Below, piece by piece: positions 36,555 through 45,127 of a DNA stretch of 64,000 nt. Under the pieces are notes generated by a model. The model did no database searches and was not told where the DNA came from. It saw only the letters and a program-made list of their open reading frames with translations. Numbering within the stretch: position 1 is the first letter of the stretch; each line of letters begins with the position of its first letter. A program made the translations under genes and the position numbers. This stretch comes from Nitrospirota bacterium (lineage in GTDB: Bacteria; UBA2233), in assembly GCA_011620345.1 (NCBI GenBank), contig WOZJ01000071.1, positions 1-64,000 of the forward strand, given 5' to 3'.

Positions 36555-38406
36555 CCGCGAAACAACGGGCTCTATGGCCGTCTTGGAGCGTGACCCATGG
36601 GGCCGGCTCGTCCTTGCAGTAAGGCCTTGCAACGGGACAGCGAGGGGTGAACGCGCAGCCTTTGGGGAGCGTATACGGGTCGGGGGGGCTTCCTGGAAGC
36701 GCAAGGAGGGCAGTATCCGGGTCGTCCGCGTCGGGTTTTGGGATCGAATCGAGCAGCCCTTTTGTGTAGGGATGCTGGGGGTCTTGGAACAAGCGCGTCG
36801 ATGGGCCCTCTTCGACAATCTCGCCCGCATACAGCACAGAGACTCTGTCAGCCCAGCCCTTGGCAAGCGCGAAGTTGTGCGTGATGAACAAGATGCCTAG
36901 CCCGCGCGTTGTCTTGAGCTTGGTAAGGAGCGCGAGGATCCTAGCTTGCGTGGCAACATCGAGCGCCGTCGTGGGTTCGTCGGCGATCAAGAGGCTTGGC
37001 GAGAGCGCGAGCATGACGGCGAACACGACCCTTTGTCGCATGCCCCCCGAGAGCTCGTGAGGGTAAGCGAAAAAGCAGCGCCTCTGATTTTGGATGCCAA
37101 CTTCCTTAAAAAGATGGAGCGCTTCCTCCTTGGCCGCAGCCCAAGAAAGCATCCTGGCGGCAACAAGCGCCTCTGCCACCTGTTTTCCGGCCTGCATCGT
37201 CGGGTTGAGCGACCCTAAAGGGTTCTGGAAAACCATGGCCAGCTTAGGCTTGCCCAGCTGATCGAGGGGCCCAAGCCTTGGCAGTCGGAGCTCTTGGCCC
37301 ATGAACAGGCACTTGCCAGAAACCAGCGAGCCTTTCTTTGGCAGGAGTCCCATAATGGACCTTCCTAGCGTTGACTTGCCAGAGCCCGACTCTCCCACGA
37401 GCGCGAGCATTTCGCCGGATTGAAGCGTAAGGCTAACCTCTCTGATCGCAGGAAGCTCTCCCCTTGGCGTAAGGAACCTAACACAGGCTCGCTCGAGCGT
37501 TAGAAGCGGCGCTCCGACAGTTTTCTCTGGAGGGAGCGCGGGAATTTCGGCGCTACCCTTGACCAACGGCCTTGGTGCTGGCTCTCCCCTTTTTGGGTCC
37601 AGCAGGTCCCTTAGGGTATCGCCCAAGGTGTTGAAGGCAAGGAGCGTCGAACAGAGAATGGTCGCAGGGATGAAGAGCTGCCAGGGGTAGTACCAAGATT
37701 CCCGCGCTCCCTCCGTGATCAGCGTGCCCAGGCTGGCCCTAGGCAGTGGCACGCCAAGGCCGATGAAGGCAAGGAACGCCTCCAAGAATACGGCCTGGGG
37801 GATGGTGAGCGTCAAGGCCACCAGTACGGGACTCATAACGTTGGGAAGGATGTGCCACAGGAGAATCCGGAACGGCCCCTGGCCCATAGCGGTCGCGGCA
37901 AGGACGAAGTCCTCTTCTTTTGCCCTCAAAACCTCGCCCCGCACGAGCCTGGCCATCGGGATCCAGCCCGTAAGCGTCATTCCAACTATGAGCGAGAAAA
38001 CCCCAGGACCTAGGATTACTGCAAGCAAAAGGACCACCATAATATAGGGGATGCTGTAGAGAACCTCTACCGCACGCATGAAAGTCGTGTCCAATTTCCC
38101 CCCGATGTATCCCGCGAGCCCGCCCAGCATCAGGCCAAGCCCCAAATCGATCAGCGCGGCCGCAAACCCGACGAACAAAGAGATCCTAGCTCCACCCCAT
38201 GCCCTTATAAACAGGTCCCTTCCGAGCGCGTCCGTTCCGAACGGGTGGGCCAAGCCGGGAGGGAGGTTGGTTTGGGCAAGGTCGATCTCGTAGGGCGAAA
38301 AGGGGCTGAGCCAAGGCCCTAGCATGGCAAGCGTTAGAATGCCAATCAAAAAAAGAAGGCTTGCAAGGAGCAAGGGGCTGGCTTTCAGCGTTCGAGAGCC
38401 GGCCAT
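36532..38406 (-). CDS. Fused oligopeptide ABC transporter permease (OppC-like) and ATPase (OppD-like)
   Basis: N-terminal permease with LAHPFGTDALGRDLFIRAWGGARISL and EAFLAFIGLGVPLPRASLG; C-terminal ATPase with ALVGESGSGKSTLGRSIMGL, LSGGMRQRVVFAVMLAL, LLIADEPTTALDV. Confidence 0.92.
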   Translation of the reverse strand: MAGSRTLKASPLLLASLLFLIGILTLAMLGPWLSPFSPYEIDLAQTNLPPGLAHPFGTDALGRDLFIRAWGGARISLFVGFAAALIDLGLGLMLGGLAGYIGGKLDTTFMRAVEVLYSIPYIMVVLLLAVILGPGVFSLIVGMTLTGWIPMARLVRGEVLRAKEEDFVLAATAMGQGPFRILLWHILPNVMSPVLVALTLTIPQAVFLEAFLAFIGLGVPLPRASLGTLITEGARESWYYPWQLFIPATILCSTLLAFNTLGDTLRDLLDPKRGEPAPRPLVKGSAEIPALPPEKTVGAPLLTLERACVRFLTPRGELPAIREVSLTLQSGEMLALVGESGSGKSTLGRSIMGLLPKKGSLVSGKCLFMGQELRLPRLGPLDQLGKPKLAMVFQNPLGSLNPTMQAGKQVAEALVAARMLSWAAAKEEALHLFKEVGIQNQRRCFFAYPHELSGGMRQRVVFAVMLALSPSLLIADEPTTALDVATQARILALLTKLKTTRGLGILFITHNFALAKGWADRVSVLYAGEIVEEGPSTRLFQDPQHPYTKGLLDSIPKPDADDPDTALLALPGSPPDPYTLPKGCAFTPRCPVARPYCKDEPAPWVTLQDGHRARCFAVKEALFL

Positions 38407-39378
38407 TCAGCGCTCCTTTGCTCCGAAGGTGCGGATCCTTGGGTCTAAAAGGCCGTAGGCGATGTCGACCAAGAACATCGCGACGATCAGGAGCGCTGCG
38501 TAGAATACAGTCGTTCCCATGACGAGCGTGTAATCTCTGTCGTAGATGCTCTGGACGTAATATTTCCCTAGGCCCGGCACGTTGAAGATCGTCTCGATCA
38601 CGAACGAACCGGTCGTGATGTTCACCACCATCGGCCCTAGGTAGGTTACGACGCTCAAGGCGGCGTTCCGAAGGATGTGATGCACCAGGAGTCTGGTATG
38701 CGCAAGCCCTTTGATCCTGGCCGTCTGGATGTAGTCTTGCCTTAGCACGTCCAAGATGCTCGCACGAAGGAGGCGAGCAATCGTCGCGGCAGGAAGGATG
38801 CTTAGCGTTAAGGCTGGCAAGAATCTTGCTGTTCCTCCCTCCCAGCCTGCGACGGGGAAAAGGCCAAGCCGAAATGCGAAAACGTACTGAAAAAGCAAAG
38901 CCAAAATGAACGATGGCACCGAAACGCCAAGGGCGGCCAAAAAGGTCGCGGATCGATCGATCTTTCCTTCATGGTACAGTCCAGCAAGCGCGCCCAAGAG
39001 CGTGCCCCAAAAAAGGGCCAGGAGCAAAGCCCAAAGCCCAAGCTCTGCCGATACAGGGAAGCCTTGAGCGATGATGTCGTTTACCGAACGGCCGAGCTGG
39101 ACGTAAGAAACGCCGAAGTCGAGCCTTGAGAGGTTGCCCAGGTACCGAAAGTACTGCTTATAGAGCGGCTTATCGAGCCCATACTTGCGGTAGAGGTTCT
39201 CCCTGACCTGGGGGGTGACCTTGGGGTCCGCGAACGGGTCCCCTGGAATCAGACGCATGCCAAGGAACGTGAACGTTGCGACGACCCAAAGCGTGGTGAG
39301 CATCATGATGACACGTCCGAACAGGCGCCAAAGAGGGCCTTTGCCTTGCAGCCTCACTCCGCTTTGTGCAGGCCTCAT
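38407..39378 (-). CDS. Oligopeptide ABC transporter permease (OppB-like); start approximate, ORF is open to 39681
   Basis: TLWVVATFTFLGMRLIPGDPFADP, GVSVPSFILALLFQYVFAFRLGLFPVAGW, FVIETIFNVPGLGKYYVQSIYDRDYTLVMGTTVFYA. Confidence 0.9.
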   Translation of the reverse strand: MRPAQSGVRLQGKGPLWRLFGRVIMMLTTLWVVATFTFLGMRLIPGDPFADPKVTPQVRENLYRKYGLDKPLYKQYFRYLGNLSRLDFGVSYVQLGRSVNDIIAQGFPVSAELGLWALLLALFWGTLLGALAGLYHEGKIDRSATFLAALGVSVPSFILALLFQYVFAFRLGLFPVAGWEGGTARFLPALTLSILPAATIARLLRASILDVLRQDYIQTARIKGLAHTRLLVHHILRNAALSVVTYLGPMVVNITTGSFVIETIFNVPGLGKYYVQSIYDRDYTLVMGTTVFYAALLIVAMFLVDIAYGLLDPRIRTFGAKER

Positions 39379-41000
39379 GGTTGGAGGCTTGCCCATTTGA
39401 GAGGCCCGTCGGCTCCGCACGCCAAGAACACGACACCCTTGAGATAGGGCGGCACGAGCGCGTAGGAGAGCCTGTAGAACACGGGAACAACCGGGCTTTC
39501 TTGCATTAGCAATTTTTCTGCGTGGACAAAGAGCGTCATGCGCTCGGCTTGATCTGAGCTCCGGCGCGCTTTTTCGATGAGCGCATCGTAGGCGGGATTC
39601 GAAAAGCCCGGGTCGTTGAACGGCGAGCCTGTCGTGAACAGGTCGAGAAACGTCATTGGATCGTCGTAATCTGCCCCCCAAAGCACGTTGGCCGCATCGT
39701 AATCCTTCGTTGCCACGCGCGCCAAACGGGTTTGATAGGTGACGGGATCGAGGCTGACCTTGACCCCTAAGTGTTTTTGCCAGAAGAACTGGAGCACCTG
39801 CCCAAGCCTTCTTGCTTGAGGGGTATCGTCGATTAAAAGAGAGAACGTGAGCTCCTTTTGCCCTGATTCTTTGAGCCCTTCTTGGAACAGCGCCTTTGCT
39901 TCCTCGATACTTCTATCCTCGAACCAAACGCTCGTTTTGTACGGCCTGCTGGTCAATGGGTCGTAAAACACCCTGAAGCGTTCCCCAAAATGCGCTCGAA
40001 ACGAGCGTCCTGGCCCGTCTCCCGAGATCGTCGGCGGGACAAACCCGTAGGCCGGGAGCGATTGCCGGTCAACGTTGGCACAGTAAGCCTGCCTGTCCAG
40101 AACAAGGCTCAACGCCTTGCGTATCTTTGGGTTTTGAAAGGCCTTGAGGTCTGGACGGTGCAAATTGAATACGATGTAGTCGGTAACGGCCTCAGGCCTG
40201 GGCTTGAGCCAAGGGTTTCCTGCGTAGCGGGGCAAATGGACGGTAGGAACCTGGTAGATCAGGCTCAACGCACCCGTGTCGTACATCTGGACGAGCGTGT
40301 TCGGATCCTTGACGACGACGAACTCAGCCCCCTTTAAAAGCACGGCTTCTTTGTCCCAGTATCGCAGGTTTTTTTCCAACACGACCTTCGAGCCCTTCTT
40401 CCAGGCTGCGACGACAAAGGGCCCGTTGAACACGGTTCGCTCTGGGCTCGTCCCGTAGCTTTGGCCTAACGCTTCGAGCAAGTCCTGTCTAAGCGGCAAA
40501 TATGCGGGGAAGGCCGTAAGCCAAAGAAAATAGGGCGTAGGCCGCTTTAGTAGGATCCTGAGTGTTCGCTCGCCTAGAACATCGACACGCTCCACCGTGT
40601 CGGTGACGATATAGGCGTACTGGGCGGCCGTTTTAGGGTCCATCACACGCCCTAAGGCGAAGGCGAAATCTTTCGCCATGACTGGAACGCCGTCGCTCCA
40701 AAGGGCATTTCTTAAAAAAAACGTGTAGGAGCGCTTGTCTTTCGAGACTTCGATCTTACTTGCAATCCCTGGAACGATCCGGCCGCCCGGCCCGACCCTG
40801 GTTAGCCCTTCGTAGATGTTCGTAAGCACCCGGAACGTAACGGAATCCGTGGATAGCCCAGGGTCGAGGATGCGAATGTCGTCCCCTATCTCCGAAATGA
40901 GGACGCCTGGCCTGGGGGCTTCTGGTTGCGGTCCTCCATGACACCCAAAAAAAGGGGCCGAAAGAAGCAACCAGAACCAAGCCTTGGCACCAAAACGCAT
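39375..41000 (-). CDS. Oligopeptide-binding lipoprotein (OppA/SBP family 5)
   Basis: Lipobox-like MRFGAKAWFWLLLSAPFFGC; DPGLSTDSVTFRVLTNIYEGLTRVGPGGRIVPGIASKIEVSKDKRSYTFFLR. Confidence 0.92.
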   Translation of the reverse strand: MRFGAKAWFWLLLSAPFFGCHGGPQPEAPRPGVLISEIGDDIRILDPGLSTDSVTFRVLTNIYEGLTRVGPGGRIVPGIASKIEVSKDKRSYTFFLRNALWSDGVPVMAKDFAFALGRVMDPKTAAQYAYIVTDTVERVDVLGERTLRILLKRPTPYFLWLTAFPAYLPLRQDLLEALGQSYGTSPERTVFNGPFVVAAWKKGSKVVLEKNLRYWDKEAVLLKGAEFVVVKDPNTLVQMYDTGALSLIYQVPTVHLPRYAGNPWLKPRPEAVTDYIVFNLHRPDLKAFQNPKIRKALSLVLDRQAYCANVDRQSLPAYGFVPPTISGDGPGRSFRAHFGERFRVFYDPLTSRPYKTSVWFEDRSIEEAKALFQEGLKESGQKELTFSLLIDDTPQARRLGQVLQFFWQKHLGVKVSLDPVTYQTRLARVATKDYDAANVLWGADYDDPMTFLDLFTTGSPFNDPGFSNPAYDALIEKARRSSDQAERMTLFVHAEKLLMQESPVVPVFYRLSYALVPPYLKGVVFLACGADGPLKWASLQP

Positions 41001-41118
41001 CGCTTGCCTTCCTAAAAGGAGGTATGTAACAATAGGCAACGAATATAACCAGCACAAGGGATGAAGCGCTTTGAGAACAGCACCCATTCCGACTAGAAAT
41101 ACCTTGATCCATGGGATA

Positions 41119-42573
41119 ATGTACCCTGTCGTCCTCCTGTGCGCAATCGTCTTGGTTCAAGCCCAAGCTTCTGCCCGCTCGTTTTACGAGCAAGGCTATC
41201 GCATGGCGAAGACGCTCTCTCCGGCGTATTCCACGCTCGCTTCCCAGCTCAAGGAGGAGGCGGAACCGGATGCATGGAGCAGGGCGATTGCAATGGCCCG
41301 GCGCCACGAAGCGACGCTTGCCCGTTACTTCCCAGAGCAGCTCGAAAGGCTAAGGGGCATGTCCACGGCTATCGGCACAAATCCAACGGAGACGATCGCC
41401 CTTTCGATGTTCTTGAACCGCGGACAGCAGTGTGCCCAGGGGGCGAGCGCCCCTCCGGCCACGAAAGACGGCCAGGTGTACTTGACATGGAACTTCGAGA
41501 CGCTCACGGCAGCAAGGCCTTTATTCATCCTGCCTCTCTTTTCGATCGTCGAAAACCAAGAAGGCTATAAGTTTTGCTTTCTTGGCTTGCCGTATTTCTT
41601 CGGTGTTCCCTTGATGAACGAGAAGGGCCTTTCGCTGTCGGCCGCCTCGATGACGATAAACGAGGACGGGGAGGGCCTTACGCCCTTCGAGCTGGCCGTT
41701 TTGGTAATGGAAAGGGCCGCAAACGTGGATGAGGCCGTGGAGATTTCCAAAGCGATGCCCCGATACTCGACCTCTGACATCTACTGGGGCAACTGGATGA
41801 ACTGGAGCTTCACCCTGGCCGATGCCCAGGAGAACGTGGCGACTATCGAGATGACAACCACGCTTTTCGAGGAGGTTCGCCCGAAAAACAAGATCGTTGC
41901 GCGTGCCAACCACTACGACTACCTGCCAGACGAGATGACAACCTGTTATCCCCTGGCCCCGCAGTATTCCAAAGGCGAGGCCTCGGCCTGCTTCGGCTCA
42001 AGGATGCGGGCCTCGAGGATGTGGAGGCTTTTGGAGGACAACTACGGGAACATCGACTTGGAACTGGTCAAGACATTCCCCGCGGACACTAAAGGCGGGG
42101 AGCCGTTCATGGGCAGGCCCTCGGGCACATGGTGGACGATCGAGCGGCACAGCCACACGTTGCCACGCGACCAGTCCGTCTGGAACGACGTCCCCTACAA
42201 CCCCCAGGTCGATATAGATTACGTCATCGAGCAGTTCAACCTCGTCTACGAGCCCAAGCGGCGAGTGCTTTGGTGGTCTTCTGGCCATGCCTCCAGGGGG
42301 TACTTCACCCCGATATTTCTTGCCCCATGGTTTGGCGTGGAGGGCCCAACGATCGAGACCTACCAAGGACCCCAGAAGAACTACGCAAGGGTGCTGAACA
42401 GCTGGGTGAAGGTTTCAGACGAGTTTTTTGGGCTTGCGGAAGTTGTGCTTGGGCTTGGGGCCAGGACAGCCCAGCTTTTCGGGTATACGGCCGGCATTGA
42501 ACCTAACGAGGGCTCGGTTGCATTGGGTGCCTTTAGGCCCTATGGAACCGAAACGCCAAGTGTTGCAGAATAA
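41119..42573 (+). CDS. Exported C45-like (acyl-CoA:6-APA acyltransferase-type) Ntn hydrolase, paralog 1
   Basis: Signal-peptide-like MYPVVLLCAIVLVQAQASA; QQCAQGASAPPATKDGQVYLTWNFET resembles the C45 nucleophile region; MNEKGLSLSAASM. Confidence 0.7.
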   Translation: MYPVVLLCAIVLVQAQASARSFYEQGYRMAKTLSPAYSTLASQLKEEAEPDAWSRAIAMARRHEATLARYFPEQLERLRGMSTAIGTNPTETIALSMFLNRGQQCAQGASAPPATKDGQVYLTWNFETLTAARPLFILPLFSIVENQEGYKFCFLGLPYFFGVPLMNEKGLSLSAASMTINEDGEGLTPFELAVLVMERAANVDEAVEISKAMPRYSTSDIYWGNWMNWSFTLADAQENVATIEMTTTLFEEVRPKNKIVARANHYDYLPDEMTTCYPLAPQYSKGEASACFGSRMRASRMWRLLEDNYGNIDLELVKTFPADTKGGEPFMGRPSGTWWTIERHSHTLPRDQSVWNDVPYNPQVDIDYVIEQFNLVYEPKRRVLWWSSGHASRGYFTPIFLAPWFGVEGPTIETYQGPQKNYARVLNSWVKVSDEFFGLAEVVLGLGARTAQLFGYTAGIEPNEGSVALGAFRPYGTETPSVAE

Positions 42574-42586
42574 AAAAAGGGGGAGC

Positions 42587-44023
42587 ATGTACAGTATGCG
42601 GTTAATTTGCCGATACGGATGTTTTGCGGTGGGTCTGATTCTTGCCCTGGCGCACACAGGAAACGCCACCCCTTTCTTTGAAGAGGGTGTCACGCTAGGA
42701 AGGAGCTTCAAAGAGGCTTACCGTTCGTTCGCTGAAGATGCCAAGGCGTCGGGCTTAAACGAGCAGGCCTCGGCGCTTAGCCAGGGGCATATTCAAGACC
42801 TTGCCAGCTACTACCCGGAATACCTAGAAAGGCTTGAGGGTATTTCGGAGTCCTCCGGGGTTCCGACCGAAGATCTCGTAAAGGCCAGTTTCGTCTTGGC
42901 GTTAGGTCCAAAGTGTGCCCAGTCGGGTGCCGCCCCGCCCGCCACGAACGACGGCCAGGTGTATCTTTCCTGGAACTTCGAGTCCGCGCTTTTGGCCAGG
43001 CCGATCTTTTCGATTCCATTCTTTAGCGTGCTCGAGCCAAAAAACGGCTACAAGACGTTCTTTTGGGGCATTCCTTACCTGATCGGCGTCGCGATCATGA
43101 ACGAAAAGGGGCTATCGCTCGCCGCCTCTGCCATGAACTACGACGACGACGGGACGGGGCTTACCTCGTTCGAGCTTGCCAGCATGGCGATGGAGCGCTG
43201 CGCCACGATTCCCGAAGTGACCGAACTTTTGGGCTCGGTACCTCGGTTTTCCACCTCCGACCCAACATTCGGGGCGTCGATCAACTGGACGTTTTCGATG
43301 GCGGACGAGCAGGGTAACGTGGCCATGATAGAGTTCACTCACAGCTATTTAAAGTGGGACTACGGCGAAAATGGGATTGTCGGGAGAGCCAACACCTACC
43401 AGCTCCTGCCTTTAGAGAAGACGACCTGCATATCAACGTCGAAGTACTTCACGCCAGACATGGCGCTCGCTTGCTGGGGGGCGGATATGCGGGCCCTTAG
43501 GATGTGGGAATTGGTACGCACAAACTACGGCAACATTGACCTGGAAGCGATGAAGCGTTTCACTGCGGACACAAACGGGGGAACGGATTTCCTTGGCAGG
43601 CCCGCCGGCTCTTGGTGGACGCCGGAGCGTCATGGCCAGACCTTGCCCGAGGACCTTGCCCGTTTCCAGGGCACGCCCTACATACCGATCATTATGGACT
43701 TCGGCTACGTGATTACCCATACGGTGTTCATCTACGAGCCCAAAAGAAAGATTATCTGGTGGACGCCAGGACATACCTCGAGAATCGGGCATATCCCCCT
43801 CTTCGCAGGTGAGCTGATGGGGGTCCAGGGAGCCGCCAGGATCGAGGATTACCAAGGACCGGCCCGCAACGCGGCTAGGGTCGTCCACTCTTTTTCCGGT
43901 GTGGCCCAAGCGTTGGGCGGCTCGATCGGGTTGATTGCAGGGCAGTTCTTCCAGGCAATCAACGGCAGGGATGTTTCGCCCGGCTATCCTGGCCTTTACT
44001 CGACCCAATTGGGGAGCCAGTAA
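42587..44023 (+). CDS. Exported C45-like Ntn hydrolase, paralog 2
   Basis: RBS AAGGGGGAGC before ATG 42587; signal-like CRYGCFAVGLILALAHTGNA; PKCAQSGAAPPATNDGQVYLSWNFES; extensive similarity to paralog 1 along the whole length. Confidence 0.72.
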   Translation: MYSMRLICRYGCFAVGLILALAHTGNATPFFEEGVTLGRSFKEAYRSFAEDAKASGLNEQASALSQGHIQDLASYYPEYLERLEGISESSGVPTEDLVKASFVLALGPKCAQSGAAPPATNDGQVYLSWNFESALLARPIFSIPFFSVLEPKNGYKTFFWGIPYLIGVAIMNEKGLSLAASAMNYDDDGTGLTSFELASMAMERCATIPEVTELLGSVPRFSTSDPTFGASINWTFSMADEQGNVAMIEFTHSYLKWDYGENGIVGRANTYQLLPLEKTTCISTSKYFTPDMALACWGADMRALRMWELVRTNYGNIDLEAMKRFTADTNGGTDFLGRPAGSWWTPERHGQTLPEDLARFQGTPYIPIIMDFGYVITHTVFIYEPKRKIIWWTPGHTSRIGHIPLFAGELMGVQGAARIEDYQGPARNAARVVHSFSGVAQALGGSIGLIAGQFFQAINGRDVSPGYPGLYSTQLGSQ

Positions 44024-44027
44024 CGGG

Positions 44028-44558
44028 TTGGAATATCTAAGGCCCGCACGGTACGCGGACCTTGAGCTTTTGGCGCGCACCGGACGCGAAGACCCGGTGC
44101 GCGCCTTTTTCCTTGATTTTCGGGGCGATCTGGACCCTGCCCCTTTTTCGCGCCTCCGCGGAGCGTTTAGGGAAGAGCTTTTAAAGGGCAGCTCAAGCAG
44201 GCTGCTGGTTGTTCGAGCCGCATCTTCTCCGCTCCCAGAGGCCTTCGTGTTGGTTAGCTTTTTTGAGGGAATCGAAGGGGACTGCTTTCTAAAGGCCTTG
44301 CCTTGCATGGAGAACCTCGAAACCAAAGCCCTGCTAGACGGGCTAAAAGAGCTTTTAAATTATATTTTTCTATCAAGAAACCGCCACCGGGCCATGGCTC
44401 AATTCCTGGGCTGCGAAGAGCCCTTGCTTGGGCTGTTTGAGAAGCTAGGCTTTATTCAAGAGGGCAGAAGGCGCGAGGAGGTGTACGCCCGAGGGCGATT
44501 TTACGACGTCATCCCTCTTAGCATGACACAAAGCCGCTTTCTTGCTCAAAATTCATGA
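44028..44558 (+). CDS. GNAT-like acetyltransferase (TTG start proposed)
   Basis: LEYLRPARYADLELLARTGREDPVRAFFLDF; terminal EKLGFIQEGRRREEVYARGRFYDVIPLSM is a typical GNAT C-terminus. Confidence 0.65.
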   Translation: MEYLRPARYADLELLARTGREDPVRAFFLDFRGDLDPAPFSRLRGAFREELLKGSSSRLLVVRAASSPLPEAFVLVSFFEGIEGDCFLKALPCMENLETKALLDGLKELLNYIFLSRNRHRAMAQFLGCEEPLLGLFEKLGFIQEGRRREEVYARGRFYDVIPLSMTQSRFLAQNS

Positions 44559-45127
44559 GAACCGGAAAATTCGTCCTACTTCGAAAGCCAGAAGAGGATG
44601 ACCTCGATTTCCTTCTGGCCGTCTTCCAGGATCCAGACTATCGCCGCTTTATCGGAGGCGACCCCTTGGAGAGAGAAAAGCGGCTCAAGGACCAAATCCT
44701 CCGTGCGGCCCAGGGGCTTTTTTCTTACGATGCAAACCTTTATGCGATCGTTTGCCGACTGAAAGACGGCCGCAGGGTTGGCTGCATATTTTTCAACAAG
44801 GTCTCCTGGCGAAACCGTAACGCGACGCTAGACGTGTTCTTTCTAAAGGAAGAACGCGCCACGATGGCCGTCATGGACGCCTACGTGGCGGCCATCGAAT
44901 ACGCATTTTTGGACTTGGGCCTCCATAAGGTGATCGGCTACGTCTACGCGTTCAACGAAAGGCTCGTCAAGATCCACAAAAAGCTGGGGATTCAGATCGA
45001 GCAGCGGCTGATCGAGCACGTCTACCGGGACGGGCGCTACCACGATGTCCTGGCCTTCGGGATGCTCGAGCCGGAGTTTCGTGAGCTTACGAAAAAGCCC
45101 TTCTACAAGTTCCTGCGCGGCGGATAA
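44555..45127 (+). CDS. GNAT-family N-acetyltransferase (RimJ/RimL-like)
   Basis: MRTGKFVLLRKPEEDDLDFLLAVFQDPDYRRFIGG, LGLHKVIGYVYAFNERLVKIHKKLGIQIEQRLIEHVYRDGRYHDVLAFGML. Confidence 0.85.
   Translation: MRTGKFVLLRKPEEDDLDFLLAVFQDPDYRRFIGGDPLEREKRLKDQILRAAQGLFSYDANLYAIVCRLKDGRRVGCIFFNKVSWRNRNATLDVFFLKEERATMAVMDAYVAAIEYAFLDLGLHKVIGYVYAFNERLVKIHKKLGIQIEQRLIEHVYRDGRYHDVLAFGMLEPEFRELTKKPFYKFLRGG

Noticed and set aside
43433-44326. 297-aa antisense ORF across the second C45-like gene and first GNAT
   Set aside because: Low-complexity/basic composition and no family motifs; both sense genes are well supported
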